64,000 nt of DNA from Kitasatospora azatica KCTC 9699 (GCF_000744785.1 NZ_JQMO01000003.1:3038001-3102000), one strand, 5' to 3'. Positions 49,281 through 57,355 are shown, counted from the first letter of the stretch. Numbers and translations: made by a program. Notes: generated from the letters alone by a model not told the origin.

Positions 49281-50521
49281 CAGTTGCTCCTCTGCCGGCG
49301 GGCGAGGTCGGCCACGGCGTCAGCGACCTCGGCCACCTCCTCCTCGGTGTTGTAGTAGTTCGGCGACAGGCGCAGGCACCAGTCGACGGCTTTGTCGGCG
49401 AAGTCGTACTGGGCGAACTCCCGGAAGCTCAGCGCGGAGTTGATGCCGCGCGCGTCCATCGCGGCTTTGAACGGCTGGGGCTGCCAGCCGTCGATCGCGA
49501 AGGTGACGAGCGCCGCCGGTGCCGGGCCGCCGTCGAGGACCCGGACACCGGGGATGGCGGCGAGGCGGTCGCGCAGCTGCCCGCCCAGTGCGGGCGTGCG
49601 GCGGGAGATCGGCTCCAGGCCGACCCGCAAGGCGTAGCGCACCGCGGCCGCGCTGCCCAGCACGGTCGCGTACGGGAACTCCCACTCCTCGAACCGGGCT
49701 GCGGTGTCGACCGGGCGGTACTCGCCGGGCTCGGTCCAGCGCGCACCGTACATGTCGATGAACAGCGGCTCGTAGCCCTCCCCCAGTACCCGGTCCGAGA
49801 CGTAGAGGAAGCCCGAACCGCGCGGCCCGCGCAGGAACTTGCGGCAGGTTGCGGTGAGGAAGTCGCAGCCGATCTCCTCGACGTCGAGTTCGTACTGGCC
49901 GACCGACTGGCAGGCGTCGACGAGGTACAGCAGGTCGAGTTCCCGGCAGTACCGGCCGATCTCCGCCACCGGTTGGACGAGACCGGAGTTGGTGGGGACA
50001 TGTGTCGCGGCAACCAGCCGGGGACGCCGCGACCGCATCAGAGCAGCCATCGCCGCCACGTCGACACCGCTGCCGTCGGGGTGGTCGGGAGCGTGCACGA
50101 TCTCGACGCCGAACCGCCTGCGCAGTGCGAGGAAGGCGATCTGATTGGAGATGAAGTCATTGCGCGTGGTGAGGATGACGTCGCCGGGCTGGAAGTCGAT
50201 CGCCGACAGGGCCTTGCTGTAGGCGTGGGTGGCGCTGCCGGCGAAGGCGATGTTCTCGGGCCCGGCGTTGACGAGCTCGCCGACCGCCAGGTAGAAGTCG
50301 CGGACCTGTGCCGCCCGCGCGGCGGAGGCTTCGTAGCCACCGATGTTCGCCTCGAGTTCGAGGTGATCGAGCATCGTCCGCAGCACCGGGCGGGCGAGCA
50401 GGCCGCAGCCGGCGTTATTGAGGTGGATCACCGACTCGCAGCCCGGGGTGTCGGCGCGCAGCGCCGCGATGTCGAGGAGCGGTTCCCCAGTTGGGACAGA
50501 AGCGCTATCCTGTATCTTCAT
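49280..50521 (-). CDS. PLP-dependent class V aminotransferase
   Basis: A 413-residue enzyme of the cysteine-desulfurase-like aminotransferase class V family: HLNNAGCGLLARPVL, FAGSATHAYSKAL, VDACQSVGQYELDVEEIGCDFLTATCRKFLRGPRGSGFLYVS. The PLP-binding Lys is in CRKFLRGPRG, and the Asp in LVDACQS is the cofactor partner. Members catalyse desulfuration or lyase reactions on cysteine, selenocysteine or related amino acids; the particular reaction is unknown. The start codon is shared on the other strand with the MocR regulator (CATG at 50519-50522). No ribosome site is seen before this ATG, so the message may be leaderless. Confidence 0.88.
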   Translation of the reverse strand: MKIQDSASVPTGEPLLDIAALRADTPGCESVIHLNNAGCGLLARPVLRTMLDHLELEANIGGYEASAARAAQVRDFYLAVGELVNAGPENIAFAGSATHAYSKALSAIDFQPGDVILTTRNDFISNQIAFLALRRRFGVEIVHAPDHPDGSGVDVAAMAALMRSRRPRLVAATHVPTNSGLVQPVAEIGRYCRELDLLYLVDACQSVGQYELDVEEIGCDFLTATCRKFLRGPRGSGFLYVSDRVLGEGYEPLFIDMYGARWTEPGEYRPVDTAARFEEWEFPYATVLGSAAAVRYALRVGLEPISRRTPALGGQLRDRLAAIPGVRVLDGGPAPAALVTFAIDGWQPQPFKAAMDARGINSALSFREFAQYDFADKAVDWCLRLSPNYYNTEEEVAEVADAVADLARRQRSN

Positions 50522-50522
50522 G
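50519..50522. promoter_or_regulatory. Shared CATG start codons of divergent genes
   Basis: The four bases CATG supply the ATG of the aminotransferase (minus strand) and of the MocR regulator (plus strand). There is no intergenic DNA. Possible -10-like sequences lie on both sides (TATCCT at 50506-50511 for the plus strand, TACTGT 5 bp upstream of the minus-strand ATG), compatible with leaderless transcripts. Confidence 0.8.
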
Positions 50523-51926
50523 TCTGACAGTAGCAGTACTGCGACGCTGGTGGCGATCCTCCGCGCGGAGATCGCGCGGCTCGTCCCGGGCGACCGACTG
50601 CCCAGCAGTCGCGATCTGACTGGCCGTCACGGAGTCAGTCCGGTAACGGTTTCGCGCGCGTTCGCACTGCTGGCGGCCGAGGGCGCGGTGGTGACGCGCC
50701 CGGGCAGCGGAACATACGTGGCCCCCCGCCGGACCCGGGCGGGCATCGATGTCCCGGACACGTCCTGGCAGGCGGTGGCGCTGGCCGGGCGCAACCTGGA
50801 CCTGGGTGATGCGGACGGACCGTCAGGTGGCTTGCCGGACGGTGTGATCGCGATGGCCGGCGGTTACCTGCACGAATCACTCCAGCCGACCCGGGCGTTG
50901 GGTGCGGCCCTGGCCCGCGCGGCCCGTCGCCCGAATGCGTGGGACCGCGCCCCGACGGCGGGCCTGGCACCCCTGCGCGCGATCTTCGCCCGGCTGGCCG
51001 GCAGTACGGTGAGCCCGGAGGACGTGCTGGTCACCGGGGGTGGGCAAGGCGCCCTGTCGATGGTGTTCCGCGCGATCGCCGCACCGGGCAGCCCGATCCT
51101 GGTGGAGTCGCCGACCTATCCCGGCGCCCTGGCCGCCGCCCGGGCGGCGGGGCTGCGCCCGGTGCCTGTCCCGATGGACGACGACGGCACCCGTCCCGAC
51201 CTGCTGGCTGACGCGTTCGCCATGACCGGAGCCCGGCTGTTGTACTGCCAGCCGACGTTCCATAACCCGACCGGCACGGTGCTCGCACCCGCGCGGCGCC
51301 GCGAGGTCGTGGACGTGGCCCGCGCCGCCGGGGCCTTCCTCGTCGAGGACGACTTCGCCCGGCACCTCGGCCACGGCGGACCGGTGCCCCGCGCGCTCGT
51401 CGCCGACGACCGCGACGGCACGGTGATCCACCTGACCTCGCTGACCAAGCCGGCGTCGCCGAGCCTGCGCATCGGCGCCGTGATCGCCCGCGGCCCGGTG
51501 ATGCGACGGCTGCAGGGGATGCGACTGGTCGAGGACTTCTTCATCGCCAGGCCCCTGCAGGAGGCGGCCATCGAGTTGGTGAGCACTCCGGCCTGGGACC
51601 GGCACCTGCGGGCCCTGTCCACGGCACTGCGGGAACGCTGCACGGCGTTGGCCGAGGCACTCGCCCGCGAGGTACCCGACTGGACGATCAGCCGGCTCCC
51701 GGCAGGCGGTCTGCACCTGTGGGTCCAGCTCCCGCCAGGAGCGGCGGACTCTGCCACCGCGGACGCGGCGCGAGCGTACGGTGTGGCCCTCAACTCCGGC
51801 AGCCGCTTCTTCCCGTCCGAACCACCGAGCACCTGGCTGCGGCTGGGCTTCGCAGCCGCCGCAGGCCCGGCCGAACTCGCCGAAGGCGCCCGCCGCCTCA
51901 AGGTGGCGGCGGGTGCTGACCGTTGA
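50520..51926 (+). CDS. MocR-type regulator (GntR plus aminotransferase domain)
   Basis: A 468-residue regulator. Residues 1-75 are a GntR winged helix (TLVAILRAEIARLVPGDRLPSSRDLTGRHGVSPVTVSRAFALLAAEGAVVTRPGSGTYV), and residues about 95-468 a fold-type I aminotransferase domain, with VLVTGGGQGALSMVFRAIAAPG, LLYCQPTFHNPTGTVL and LTSLTKPASPSLRIGAVIA, where Lys is the PLP lysine. Such regulators sense amino acids or PLP itself. It is divergent from, and shares its start with, the class V aminotransferase gene, its likely target. ATG 50520 is used, as in MocR proteins that start directly at the winged helix. Confidence 0.9.
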   Translation: MSDSSSTATLVAILRAEIARLVPGDRLPSSRDLTGRHGVSPVTVSRAFALLAAEGAVVTRPGSGTYVAPRRTRAGIDVPDTSWQAVALAGRNLDLGDADGPSGGLPDGVIAMAGGYLHESLQPTRALGAALARAARRPNAWDRAPTAGLAPLRAIFARLAGSTVSPEDVLVTGGGQGALSMVFRAIAAPGSPILVESPTYPGALAAARAAGLRPVPVPMDDDGTRPDLLADAFAMTGARLLYCQPTFHNPTGTVLAPARRREVVDVARAAGAFLVEDDFARHLGHGGPVPRALVADDRDGTVIHLTSLTKPASPSLRIGAVIARGPVMRRLQGMRLVEDFFIARPLQEAAIELVSTPAWDRHLRALSTALRERCTALAEALAREVPDWTISRLPAGGLHLWVQLPPGAADSATADAARAYGVALNSGSRFFPSEPPSTWLRLGFAAAAGPAELAEGARRLKVAAGADR

Positions 51927-51946
51927 CCTGTCGGTCGCCCCCGGGC

Positions 51947-52156
51947 TCAGCGCGGCAACAGCGCCAGTACCTCGGGCAGCTTGCCGATCAACCCGGTGGC
52001 GCCTGCGGTCGTGAGCTTCGCGGAGTCGGTGAGGGCGGTGTAGCCGTAGACGTCCATCCCGGCCGCGAGGGAGCACCCGGACAGCACCCGGTGGGCGATC
52101 GGCTCGCTCTCCACGAGTACACCATCGTTGTCGAAAATCACCACGTCATATCGCAT
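51947..52156 (-). pseudogene. HAD-superfamily phosphatase with internal deletion
   Basis: A 69-residue frame joins the very beginning of a HAD phosphatase (MRYDVVIFDNDGVLVESEPIAHRVLSG, containing the DxDG nucleophile motif) directly to its C-terminal end (AAGMDVYGYTALTDSAKLTTAGATGLIGKLPEVLALL). The roughly 150 central residues, including motifs II and III and the cap, are absent, yet the frame is still open. It is a clean internal deletion, so the product cannot be active. It is followed by another fragment (MocR-like), and both border the metallophosphoesterase gene. Confidence 0.75.
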
Positions 52157-52166
52157 GCGGCGGAAA

Positions 52167-52280
52167 CTACTTGGTTCCTCCGGAGAGGCGCCCTTCCCGG
52201 ATCCCCGCGCGCAGGGCGGACTCCAGACCCAGCCGCCGCCCGTCTGCGGAGTCGAAGTCGACGTGGAGGTCCAACCCGAA
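52167..52280 (-). pseudogene. MocR/GntR-type regulator fragment
   Basis: On the minus strand the sequence reads LDLHVDFDSADGRRLGLESALRAGIREGRLSGGTK and then a stop. This is close to the N-terminal beginning of MocR regulators (DLxL..., LREAIRSGRLxPGT), just before the winged helix. It ends after 38 residues, and nothing recognisable follows. The remainder of 52157-52436 has no gene. Recognition is by pattern only. Confidence 0.45.
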
Positions 52281-52436
52281 ACTGGACCAATGATTCGGCA
52301 CAGGACTGGATCTTATCCATGGTCCAGCTGCCCACTAGGTTCGTGGACGAGGCGGCGTCAGGACCGTTGAGAATCCTCGCGGGTGGTCGGCCGTCCTCGC
52401 CCAGTTTCAGCACACCGCCCGGAAGGACCAGCAGCA

Positions 52437-53192
52437 GTGATTGTGATCGCCCACCTCAGTGATATCCACATCGACGGCGAGCAGCGCAGCATCGATCGCA
52501 CCAGAGCGGTCATGGACTACCTGGAAGACCTCCCCTACGACCTCGATGCCGTCCTGGTCACGGGGGACATTGCCGACCACGGCCTGCGGTCCGAGTACGA
52601 GCTGGCCCGTCAGTTGCTGTCCTCCCGGCACCCGGTGCTGGTCTGCCCGGGCAACCACGACGAGCGGAGCGCCTTCCGCGAATCCCTTCTCCAGGAGCCG
52701 CCTTCGGCGACTCCGGTCAACCAGGTGCACCGCGCTGCTGGGTTCGTCATCGCGCTGTGCGACTCCTCCGTGCCGGGCAAGGACGAGGGGTTTCTCGAGG
52801 ACGAGACGCTGGCCTGGTTGGAGGGCGTCCTCGCCCGGACCCCTCGCGAGCTGCCCGTCCTGATCGGCTTCCACCACCCGCCGGCCTTGCTGCACAGCCC
52901 CTTCATCGACGGCATCCGCCAGTTCGGCGAGCAGCGGCTCGCCGCGCTGGTGGACCGCCACCCCAATGTCACCGCCCTGCTCTGCGGCCACGCCCACACC
53001 CCTGCGGCGACCACCTTCGCCGGGCGGCCCCTGCTGGTCGCGCCCGGAGTCGTCTCCACGCTCCGCCTCCCCTGGGAGCGCTACGCCCACCCGGAGGACC
53101 ACGTCCACCTCGACCTGCCGCCCGCCCTCGCCTTCCACGTCCTGGATGACAAGGGACGGCTGACGGCCCACTACCGGAGTGTCGTCGACTGA
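52437..53192 (+). CDS. Metallophosphoesterase (cyclic nucleotide phosphodiesterase-like)
   Basis: A 251-residue calcineurin-like phosphoesterase. All metal-binding motifs are visible: Asp9 and His11 in HLSDIHID, GDIADHG, GNHDERSAF, GFHHPPAL and GHAHTPAATTF. The order and the length match CpdA-type enzymes that hydrolyse cyclic AMP, but 2',3'-cNMP or other diesters are possible. GTG 52437 starts the conserved domain and follows GGAAGGACCAGCAGCA. The gene ends 113 bp before the tRNA-Pro remnant and marks the left chromosomal border of the tRNA-Pro islands. Confidence 0.9.
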   Translation: MIVIAHLSDIHIDGEQRSIDRTRAVMDYLEDLPYDLDAVLVTGDIADHGLRSEYELARQLLSSRHPVLVCPGNHDERSAFRESLLQEPPSATPVNQVHRAAGFVIALCDSSVPGKDEGFLEDETLAWLEGVLARTPRELPVLIGFHHPPALLHSPFIDGIRQFGEQRLAALVDRHPNVTALLCGHAHTPAATTFAGRPLLVAPGVVSTLRLPWERYAHPEDHVHLDLPPALAFHVLDDKGRLTAHYRSVVD

Positions 53193-53255
53193 TCACGTCG
53201 TCAGCTCCGTCAGGATCCTGAGCCGCAGTCACGCAGTTGGTCGCGCAGAACGAAT

Positions 53256-53289
53256 CAGGGCCCCACCGGATCTCTCCGATAGGGCCCTG
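53256..53289. terminator. Hairpin beside tRNA-Pro remnant 1
   Basis: CAGGGCCC (53256-53263) and GGGCCCTG (53282-53289) form a stem with the loop CACCGGATCTCTCCGATA. It stands just downstream of the tRNA-Pro 3' end on the minus strand, as would a tRNA terminator. Confidence 0.65.
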
Positions 53290-53305
53290 AACTCGTACTA
53301 CTGGG

Positions 53306-53347
53306 TCGAGGTGGCGGGATTTGAACCCACGGCCTCTTCGTCCCGAA
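53306..53347 (-). repeat. tRNA-Pro 3' fragment, attachment-site copy 1
   Basis: On the minus strand: TTCGGGACGAAGAGG, then CCGTGGGTTCAAATCCC and GCCACCTCGA. This is the anticodon loop (CGG), variable region, T arm and acceptor 3' strand of a tRNA-Pro. The 5' half is missing. It differs from copy 2 (56099-56140) by one base in the acceptor strand. The tRNA-Pro gene is the classic integration site of pSAM2-type elements. Confidence 0.88.
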
Positions 53348-53429
53348 TCACGGGCGGGGTGGCCGTTGAGGTCATCTGCGCAGTTCCGAGGTGGTGCCAG
53401 GTGCGCTGAGGCCCACTGTTGGAAGCCCC

Positions 53430-53453
53430 GGTTGCTGTACTTCGCTGCTGTAC
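53430..53453. repeat. Copy 2 of the 24-bp motif
   Basis: GGTTGCTGTACTTCGCTGCTGTAC, 83 bp inside the left end of the tRNA-Pro island. The related copy is at 47929-47952 (one mismatch). Confidence 0.6.
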
Positions 53454-53510
53454 CTCTGCCACAGGAGGCTCGAAGGATCGCTTGCGTCGACATGGCGCGC
53501 GCGGGGGATA

Positions 53511-53550
53511 GATAGTTTCTGAAAAGATACTATCTCTAGCGCTACTATCT
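53511..53550. promoter_or_regulatory. AT-rich promoter with three half-sites before ATPase gene
   Basis: GATAGT at 53511 and ACTATC at 53529 form an inverted pair around TTCTGAAAAGAT; a third half-site ACTATC occurs at 53544. The stretch is much more AT-rich than its surroundings and lies 38 bp before the ATPase ATG at 53588, so it is a plausible operator-promoter. The region 53193-53587 otherwise holds no gene. Confidence 0.55.
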
Positions 53551-53587
53551 TGTCCGCACTGTCTCCGCCTCCTGATGGGGTCCCCAC

Positions 53588-55048
53588 ATGCGTCGGTTTA
53601 TTGGTCGGGGTCGAGAGCTGCGCATCCTGGACCATGCGCTCCGCGAAGTCCGAGAAGCCGGCGCCGGCGCCGCACGACCTGGTCAGTGCCTGCTCATGCG
53701 AGGGCGGCGACGGGTCGGGAAATCGACGCTGGTCGAGGAGTTCCTGCGGCGTGCGGAGGCTCCTCAGCTGTTCTTCACAGCCAGCGGCGGATCTACCGAG
53801 GATGAACTGGTGGAGCTGCTCGACGCGGTCGCCACCTCCACGCTGCCGGGCAAAGCACTCTTCGCGGAGGAGGCACCAGCCCAGTGGAACGCTGCCTTCC
53901 GGTTGCTCGCCGAGATCTTGCCCGACGACTCGCCCAGCGTGGTGGTGATCGATGAGGTGCCCTACCTCATGGAGCGCATCGATGCCTTCGAGGGCATGCT
54001 CCAACGAGCGTGGGACCGACTGCTGAGCCGTAAGCCGGTCCTCCTGCTGCTGGTCGGCTCGGATCTGTCGATGATGGAGGCGCTCAATAGCTACGACCGA
54101 CCGTTCCACCAGCGCGGACGCGAGATGGTCGTGGGGCCGTTGAACCCGGCCGACCTCAGAGACATGCTCGAACTGGAGCCGGCTGCTGCTTTCGACGCGG
54201 CCCTCATCACCGGCGGGTTGCCGCTGATCTGCCGGGAGTGGCCGGTCGGAGCATCGATGTGGGAGTTTCTGGACGCTGCGTTGGCGAACCCGATCTCCGC
54301 TCTACTGGTCTCGGCGGAGCGGTCGCTTGCTGCCGAGTTTCCCCCTCAGGCGATGGGCCGGGAGGTTCTGCGGGCGATCGGGACGGGTGAGCGGACTTTC
54401 ACCAACATCGCCCGGGCCGCGGGGGGGATCGCGCACAGCACCCTTACGAGGGCGGCCGACCTGTTGATCGACAAGCGCGTGGTTGCGGCAGAGCTTCCGA
54501 TCTCACTGCACCCCTCGAAGGAACGCCGCTACCGGGTGGCGGACCCCTACCTGCGCTTCTGGCTGGCGTTTCTGGGCCCGCACATGGCAGAGATCGAGCG
54601 GATGCGTGGCGACCTCACACTGGCGCGGATCAGGGAACAGTGGCCCAGCTGGCGAGGTCGCGCCGTCGAGCCGCTGATCCGGGAGTCGCTCGCCCGCATC
54701 CTCCCTGATGGCGCGCTGCCCGCCGCTCCCGTCGTCGGCGGCTACTGGACCAGGAGCAACGACGTCGAGATCGACATCGTGGGCGCTGACCGCGAACCCG
54801 TGGCCAAGGACCTGCTGTTCCTGGGGTCGATCAAGTGGCTGGAGACATCGCCGTTCGACGCTCATGACCTGGCGGCCCTGCACAAGCACCGAGCCGCACT
54901 TACGGACGACCCGGTCCCGCTCGTCGCGGTCTCCCGAAGCGGCGTCAACTGCGCTGGGCTGCAGGCAAGCTATGGACCCGAGCAGCTACTGGACGCGTGG
55001 CGGTCCGCTGAGCCACTGGCGGCTCCACGTTCACCATGCCCGGGCTGA
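53588..55048 (+). CDS. Archaeal-type ATPase with C-terminal DUF234/nuclease-like domain
   Basis: A 486-residue protein of the DEXX-box/archaeal ATPase family. Residues 1-230 hold the AAA domain with Walker A GRRRVGKST at 39-47 and Walker B VVVIDEVPYL at about 118-127 (Asp122, Glu123). Residues about 270-330 contain a winged helix (VLRAIGTGERTFTNIARAAGGIAHSTLTRAADLLIDKRVV). The C-terminus is DUF234-like with PD-(D/E)XK-type residues: TRSNDVEIDIVGADREP and FLGSIKW. The family is widespread, mobile and functionally unexplained, with suspected roles in DNA handling or defence. It is the only substantial gene of its island. Confidence 0.85.
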   Translation: MRRFIGRGRELRILDHALREVREAGAGAARPGQCLLMRGRRRVGKSTLVEEFLRRAEAPQLFFTASGGSTEDELVELLDAVATSTLPGKALFAEEAPAQWNAAFRLLAEILPDDSPSVVVIDEVPYLMERIDAFEGMLQRAWDRLLSRKPVLLLLVGSDLSMMEALNSYDRPFHQRGREMVVGPLNPADLRDMLELEPAAAFDAALITGGLPLICREWPVGASMWEFLDAALANPISALLVSAERSLAAEFPPQAMGREVLRAIGTGERTFTNIARAAGGIAHSTLTRAADLLIDKRVVAAELPISLHPSKERRYRVADPYLRFWLAFLGPHMAEIERMRGDLTLARIREQWPSWRGRAVEPLIRESLARILPDGALPAAPVVGGYWTRSNDVEIDIVGADREPVAKDLLFLGSIKWLETSPFDAHDLAALHKHRAALTDDPVPLVAVSRSGVNCAGLQASYGPEQLLDAWRSAEPLAAPRSPCPG

Positions 55049-55172
55049 AGACCGATGTGGCGGGGATTGTCACTGCAGGCGGGCACAGCGGGGCCTCGGC
55101 CTGCCGGCGGATCCCTGTGGCCCTGAGGAGCGTTGTTGATGTTCTGGTTCAACTCCCGACCCGATCGCAGTC

Positions 55173-56117
55173 GTGGACCAGGCAGATGAAGTGGCCCTGG
55201 CCATCCAACTGCTACAGGCCCGCGGCTGGCCCGTTCGGCCTGCGGAGCCTGCGGACCAGGTGACCGCCACGGCGAACCGAGTCGCGTTCATCGTGGAGGT
55301 GCGCCTCTCGGGCTCGCGGCGTGGTGCCCGCGCGGCGGCTGAGAGCGGTGTCCAGCGGTTGGCGGCTGAGGCGCCGCTCGGCCTCTGGGTGCGTGATTCT
55401 GCCCTGGTTGAACCGGTGCGCGAGCAGCGCACCACCTACCACGTATTTGCCGGCAGGTCGGGGTCAGGCGGCATGACCGGGTGGGTCGCCGACCTTTGGC
55501 AGGAGTTCGGGGGCGCGGACGTTCAGCGGTCGTTGAGCCTGCCCGGGGCGCCCGATCCGGCAGCTGCGCGAGCGGAACTACTGGGTCGGAGCCTCGGCGG
55601 TGTCGACTTCGACTCGCAGAGGCACGGAATCCGGGTGGCAATGGCGCCGCGACAGTCGATTCCTGCATCGGGACAGCACTCGGGCTGGGCGATTGTCCGG
55701 GCTGCAACGGCAATGGTCGCCGCGGTGGCGGCGATTGTGCTCTGCGGCGTGGGCACCGCCGTGCTGTCAGGGGCCTGGAGGGCGATGCCTGGGTCTGGGA
55801 TCCGCAGCGGGGCTCTGCACCGGGCCACATTTGGCAGGCCGTCAGCGTGCCAGCAGCGGAGGTCGCAGTCGTCCCTGCTACCCGAATGGATTGCGGCGGC
55901 ACCACGCACCCGTGATCCGCGAGGGGCTCCACCAAGTGCCGAGTCTCGGTCTGACGTGCCGGGAGCTGGTGGAGGGTCTGACGTGCCTTCGGGAGGCGGC
56001 TCAGTAGAAACTCTCCAGGATTTCTCCCGAGAGGTCCCCACAAGCAGTCAGGGCCGGTGTCCTGTGAAGGACACCGGCCCTGAGCTGGTGTTACTGGGTC
56101 GGGGTGGCGGGATTTGA
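55173..56117 (+). CDS. Hypothetical membrane protein, probable frameshift near 55780
   Basis: From GTG 55173 the frame encodes a cytosolic domain of about 165 residues (ALAIQLLQARGWPVRPAEPADQVTATANRVAFIVEVRLSG, GLWVRDSALVEPVREQRTTYHVFAGRSG), then a transmembrane helix (AIVRAATAMVAAVAAIVLCGVGTAV). Beyond the helix the frame becomes unnatural and runs into the tRNA-Pro remnant. A one-base shift at about 55780 instead gives DAWVWDPQRGSAPGHIWQAV, SVPAAEVAVVPATRMDCGG and a stop at 55915, a far more protein-like end. So either the sequence has lost a base here or the gene is decayed. The function is unknown; the N-terminal part could be a small restriction-endonuclease-like domain (VEVR motif). Confidence 0.5.
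   Translation: MDQADEVALAIQLLQARGWPVRPAEPADQVTATANRVAFIVEVRLSGSRRGARAAAESGVQRLAAEAPLGLWVRDSALVEPVREQRTTYHVFAGRSGSGGMTGWVADLWQEFGGADVQRSLSLPGAPDPAAARAELLGRSLGGVDFDSQRHGIRVAMAPRQSIPASGQHSGWAIVRAATAMVAAVAAIVLCGVGTAVLSGAWRAMPGSGIRSGALHRATFGRPSACQQRRSQSSLLPEWIAAAPRTRDPRGAPPSAESRSDVPGAGGGSDVPSGGGSVETLQDFSREVPTSSQGRCPVKDTGPELVLLGRGGGI
56049..56082. terminator. Hairpin beside tRNA-Pro remnant 2
   Basis: CAGGGCCGGTGTCCT and AGGACACCGGCCCTG form a perfect 15-bp stem with the loop GTGA, 16 bp from the tRNA-Pro 3' end. It is unrelated in sequence to the hairpin at copy 1 except for CAGGGCC. Confidence 0.85.
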
Positions 56118-56140
56118 ACCCACGGCCTCTTCGTCCCGAA
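56099..56140 (-). repeat. tRNA-Pro 3' fragment, attachment-site copy 2
   Basis: TTCGGGACGAAGAGG, CCGTGGGTTCAAATCCC and GCCACCCCGA on the minus strand, again from anticodon loop to discriminator A. The acceptor strand CACCCCG is the canonical one. To the right the sequence is unrelated to a tRNA, so the intact tRNA-Pro, if present, lies at the far end of the AICE outside the window. The interval 56141-56413 holds no recognisable gene. Confidence 0.88.
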
Positions 56141-56413
56141 GCAACCTGGGCACCCGTCCCACCTTGGGCCAACCGCCGCTGACCTGCACGCACGGTCCCC
56201 GAACGTCCGTGGCTGTCCGTCGAAGCACGGGCCTGTTGTAGCGCAGTTAGACACTCAGCGTTCGCCGGCGCCTCCTAGGGTTCTCGCGGGCCCCCAGTGC
56301 CAGCTCGTTGCTAGGGTCGGCGCGTGCTGAGGTCGACCGCACGGTAAAGGACGGGACCTGGGGTGCGGACAGGGTCGTCTGCCTCATCACAGCTGACTCC
56401 CCCTCCTGGAAGC

Positions 56414-57355
56414 TCAGAGCCAACCGGGGATAGTCACGACGTCCACCTTCGACCACCAAGACTCCTCCCCAAGCGCGACGAGGGCATCGAGACGGCTGTC
56501 ACGCTCGAAGGGGGCTCGGTCGAGGACAGTTAGAGCCGGCTTAATACCGCCACAGGCCTCGGAGAGCCGGGCCAGAGAAGGGATCGCTCGCATCATGTAC
56601 TGCTGAAGATGGGTTACCGTTTCCAGCGTAGGAGTTTTTCCGTCATGAACAAGTCGCGAGCGCGCACCATAAAGCTTTTTGATTCGAGCCATTGTGCGAA
56701 CGGCATTATCTCCCGAAGTCACAAGCAGCGACGCCCTCTGGCAGAGGCGGTACGTGATTTCACCGTCCAGGCCGTCACCAATGAGCGCCTCGAATGCCAC
56801 TGCAAGTGTCAGTAGCGCCTTCGGCAGTGACCCCGATTGGCGCTCAATGATTGACTCTCGAAAAAAGTCAAGAGAAATGTAGATGCGCTCACCGGTCTCG
56901 ACAGGCCACGCAGCAACCAGTTCACCCCACCGGTCGAGACGGGAGTCGCTGAGGCTTGCTTGCCGCGCTCCGGCACCGCCCCATAGGGGTACAACGCGCA
57001 CCCACTGACCGTGATCGGCATCGTACCGATCTAGGACTGCATGGTAGGTAGGAGCGAGACGCTGAGTACAGGACAGGAGTGCGAAGCGCCGCTTCACAAT
57101 CTCTGCCACCTCGGAGGGGTCATTGGATTCGATGCCGAACATTTCAATTCGCCAGCCGCCAGCGTACGGATTCGCCAAGCTGCGCGACACTCGGTCGGAC
57201 TCCCGCCTATTAAGCTTCGCAAGTACCATCCCCGCTCCAAGGGGACGACGATACAGCCGATCCGGCCCCACCGGGATGTCAATCCATACGTTTTCCAGTG
57301 GGCATGTCACGCGCAACGCTCCATGCGCCGGGGTAGCCGCAGCCTGTTCGGTCAT
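56414..57355 (-). CDS. HEPN domain protein (ApeA-like C-terminus)
   Basis: A 313-residue protein. The first 170 residues are unassigned. The C-terminal half matches ApeA-like HEPN domains: LPKALLTLAVAFEALIGDGLDGEITYRLCQRASLLVTSGDNAVRTMARIKKLYGARSRLVHDGK. It contains the HEPN ribonuclease motif R-x4-H (Arg232, His237 in RSRLVH). HEPN proteins of this type cleave RNA and are frequent in abortive-infection systems. Codon use is less GC-biased than in neighbouring chromosomal genes, which supports recent transfer. It is divergent from the DUF6414 gene across a 383-bp gap; the two together may form a cargo module. Confidence 0.75.
   Translation of the reverse strand: MTEQAAATPAHGALRVTCPLENVWIDIPVGPDRLYRRPLGAGMVLAKLNRRESDRVSRSLANPYAGGWRIEMFGIESNDPSEVAEIVKRRFALLSCTQRLAPTYHAVLDRYDADHGQWVRVVPLWGGAGARQASLSDSRLDRWGELVAAWPVETGERIYISLDFFRESIIERQSGSLPKALLTLAVAFEALIGDGLDGEITYRLCQRASLLVTSGDNAVRTMARIKKLYGARSRLVHDGKTPTLETVTHLQQYMMRAIPSLARLSEACGGIKPALTVLDRAPFERDSRLDALVALGEESWWSKVDVVTIPGWL

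Larger units (their letters stand above)
53306..56140. mobile_element. Small tRNA-Pro island between the two tRNA fragments
   Basis: A 2.8-kb segment between tRNA-Pro copies 1 and 2. It carries an ATPase gene with its own operator-like promoter and a membrane-protein gene, no recombinase. The left end has the 24-bp motif also present at 47929. It is probably a non-autonomous passenger that integrated before, or was left by, the AICE to its right. Confidence 0.65.
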
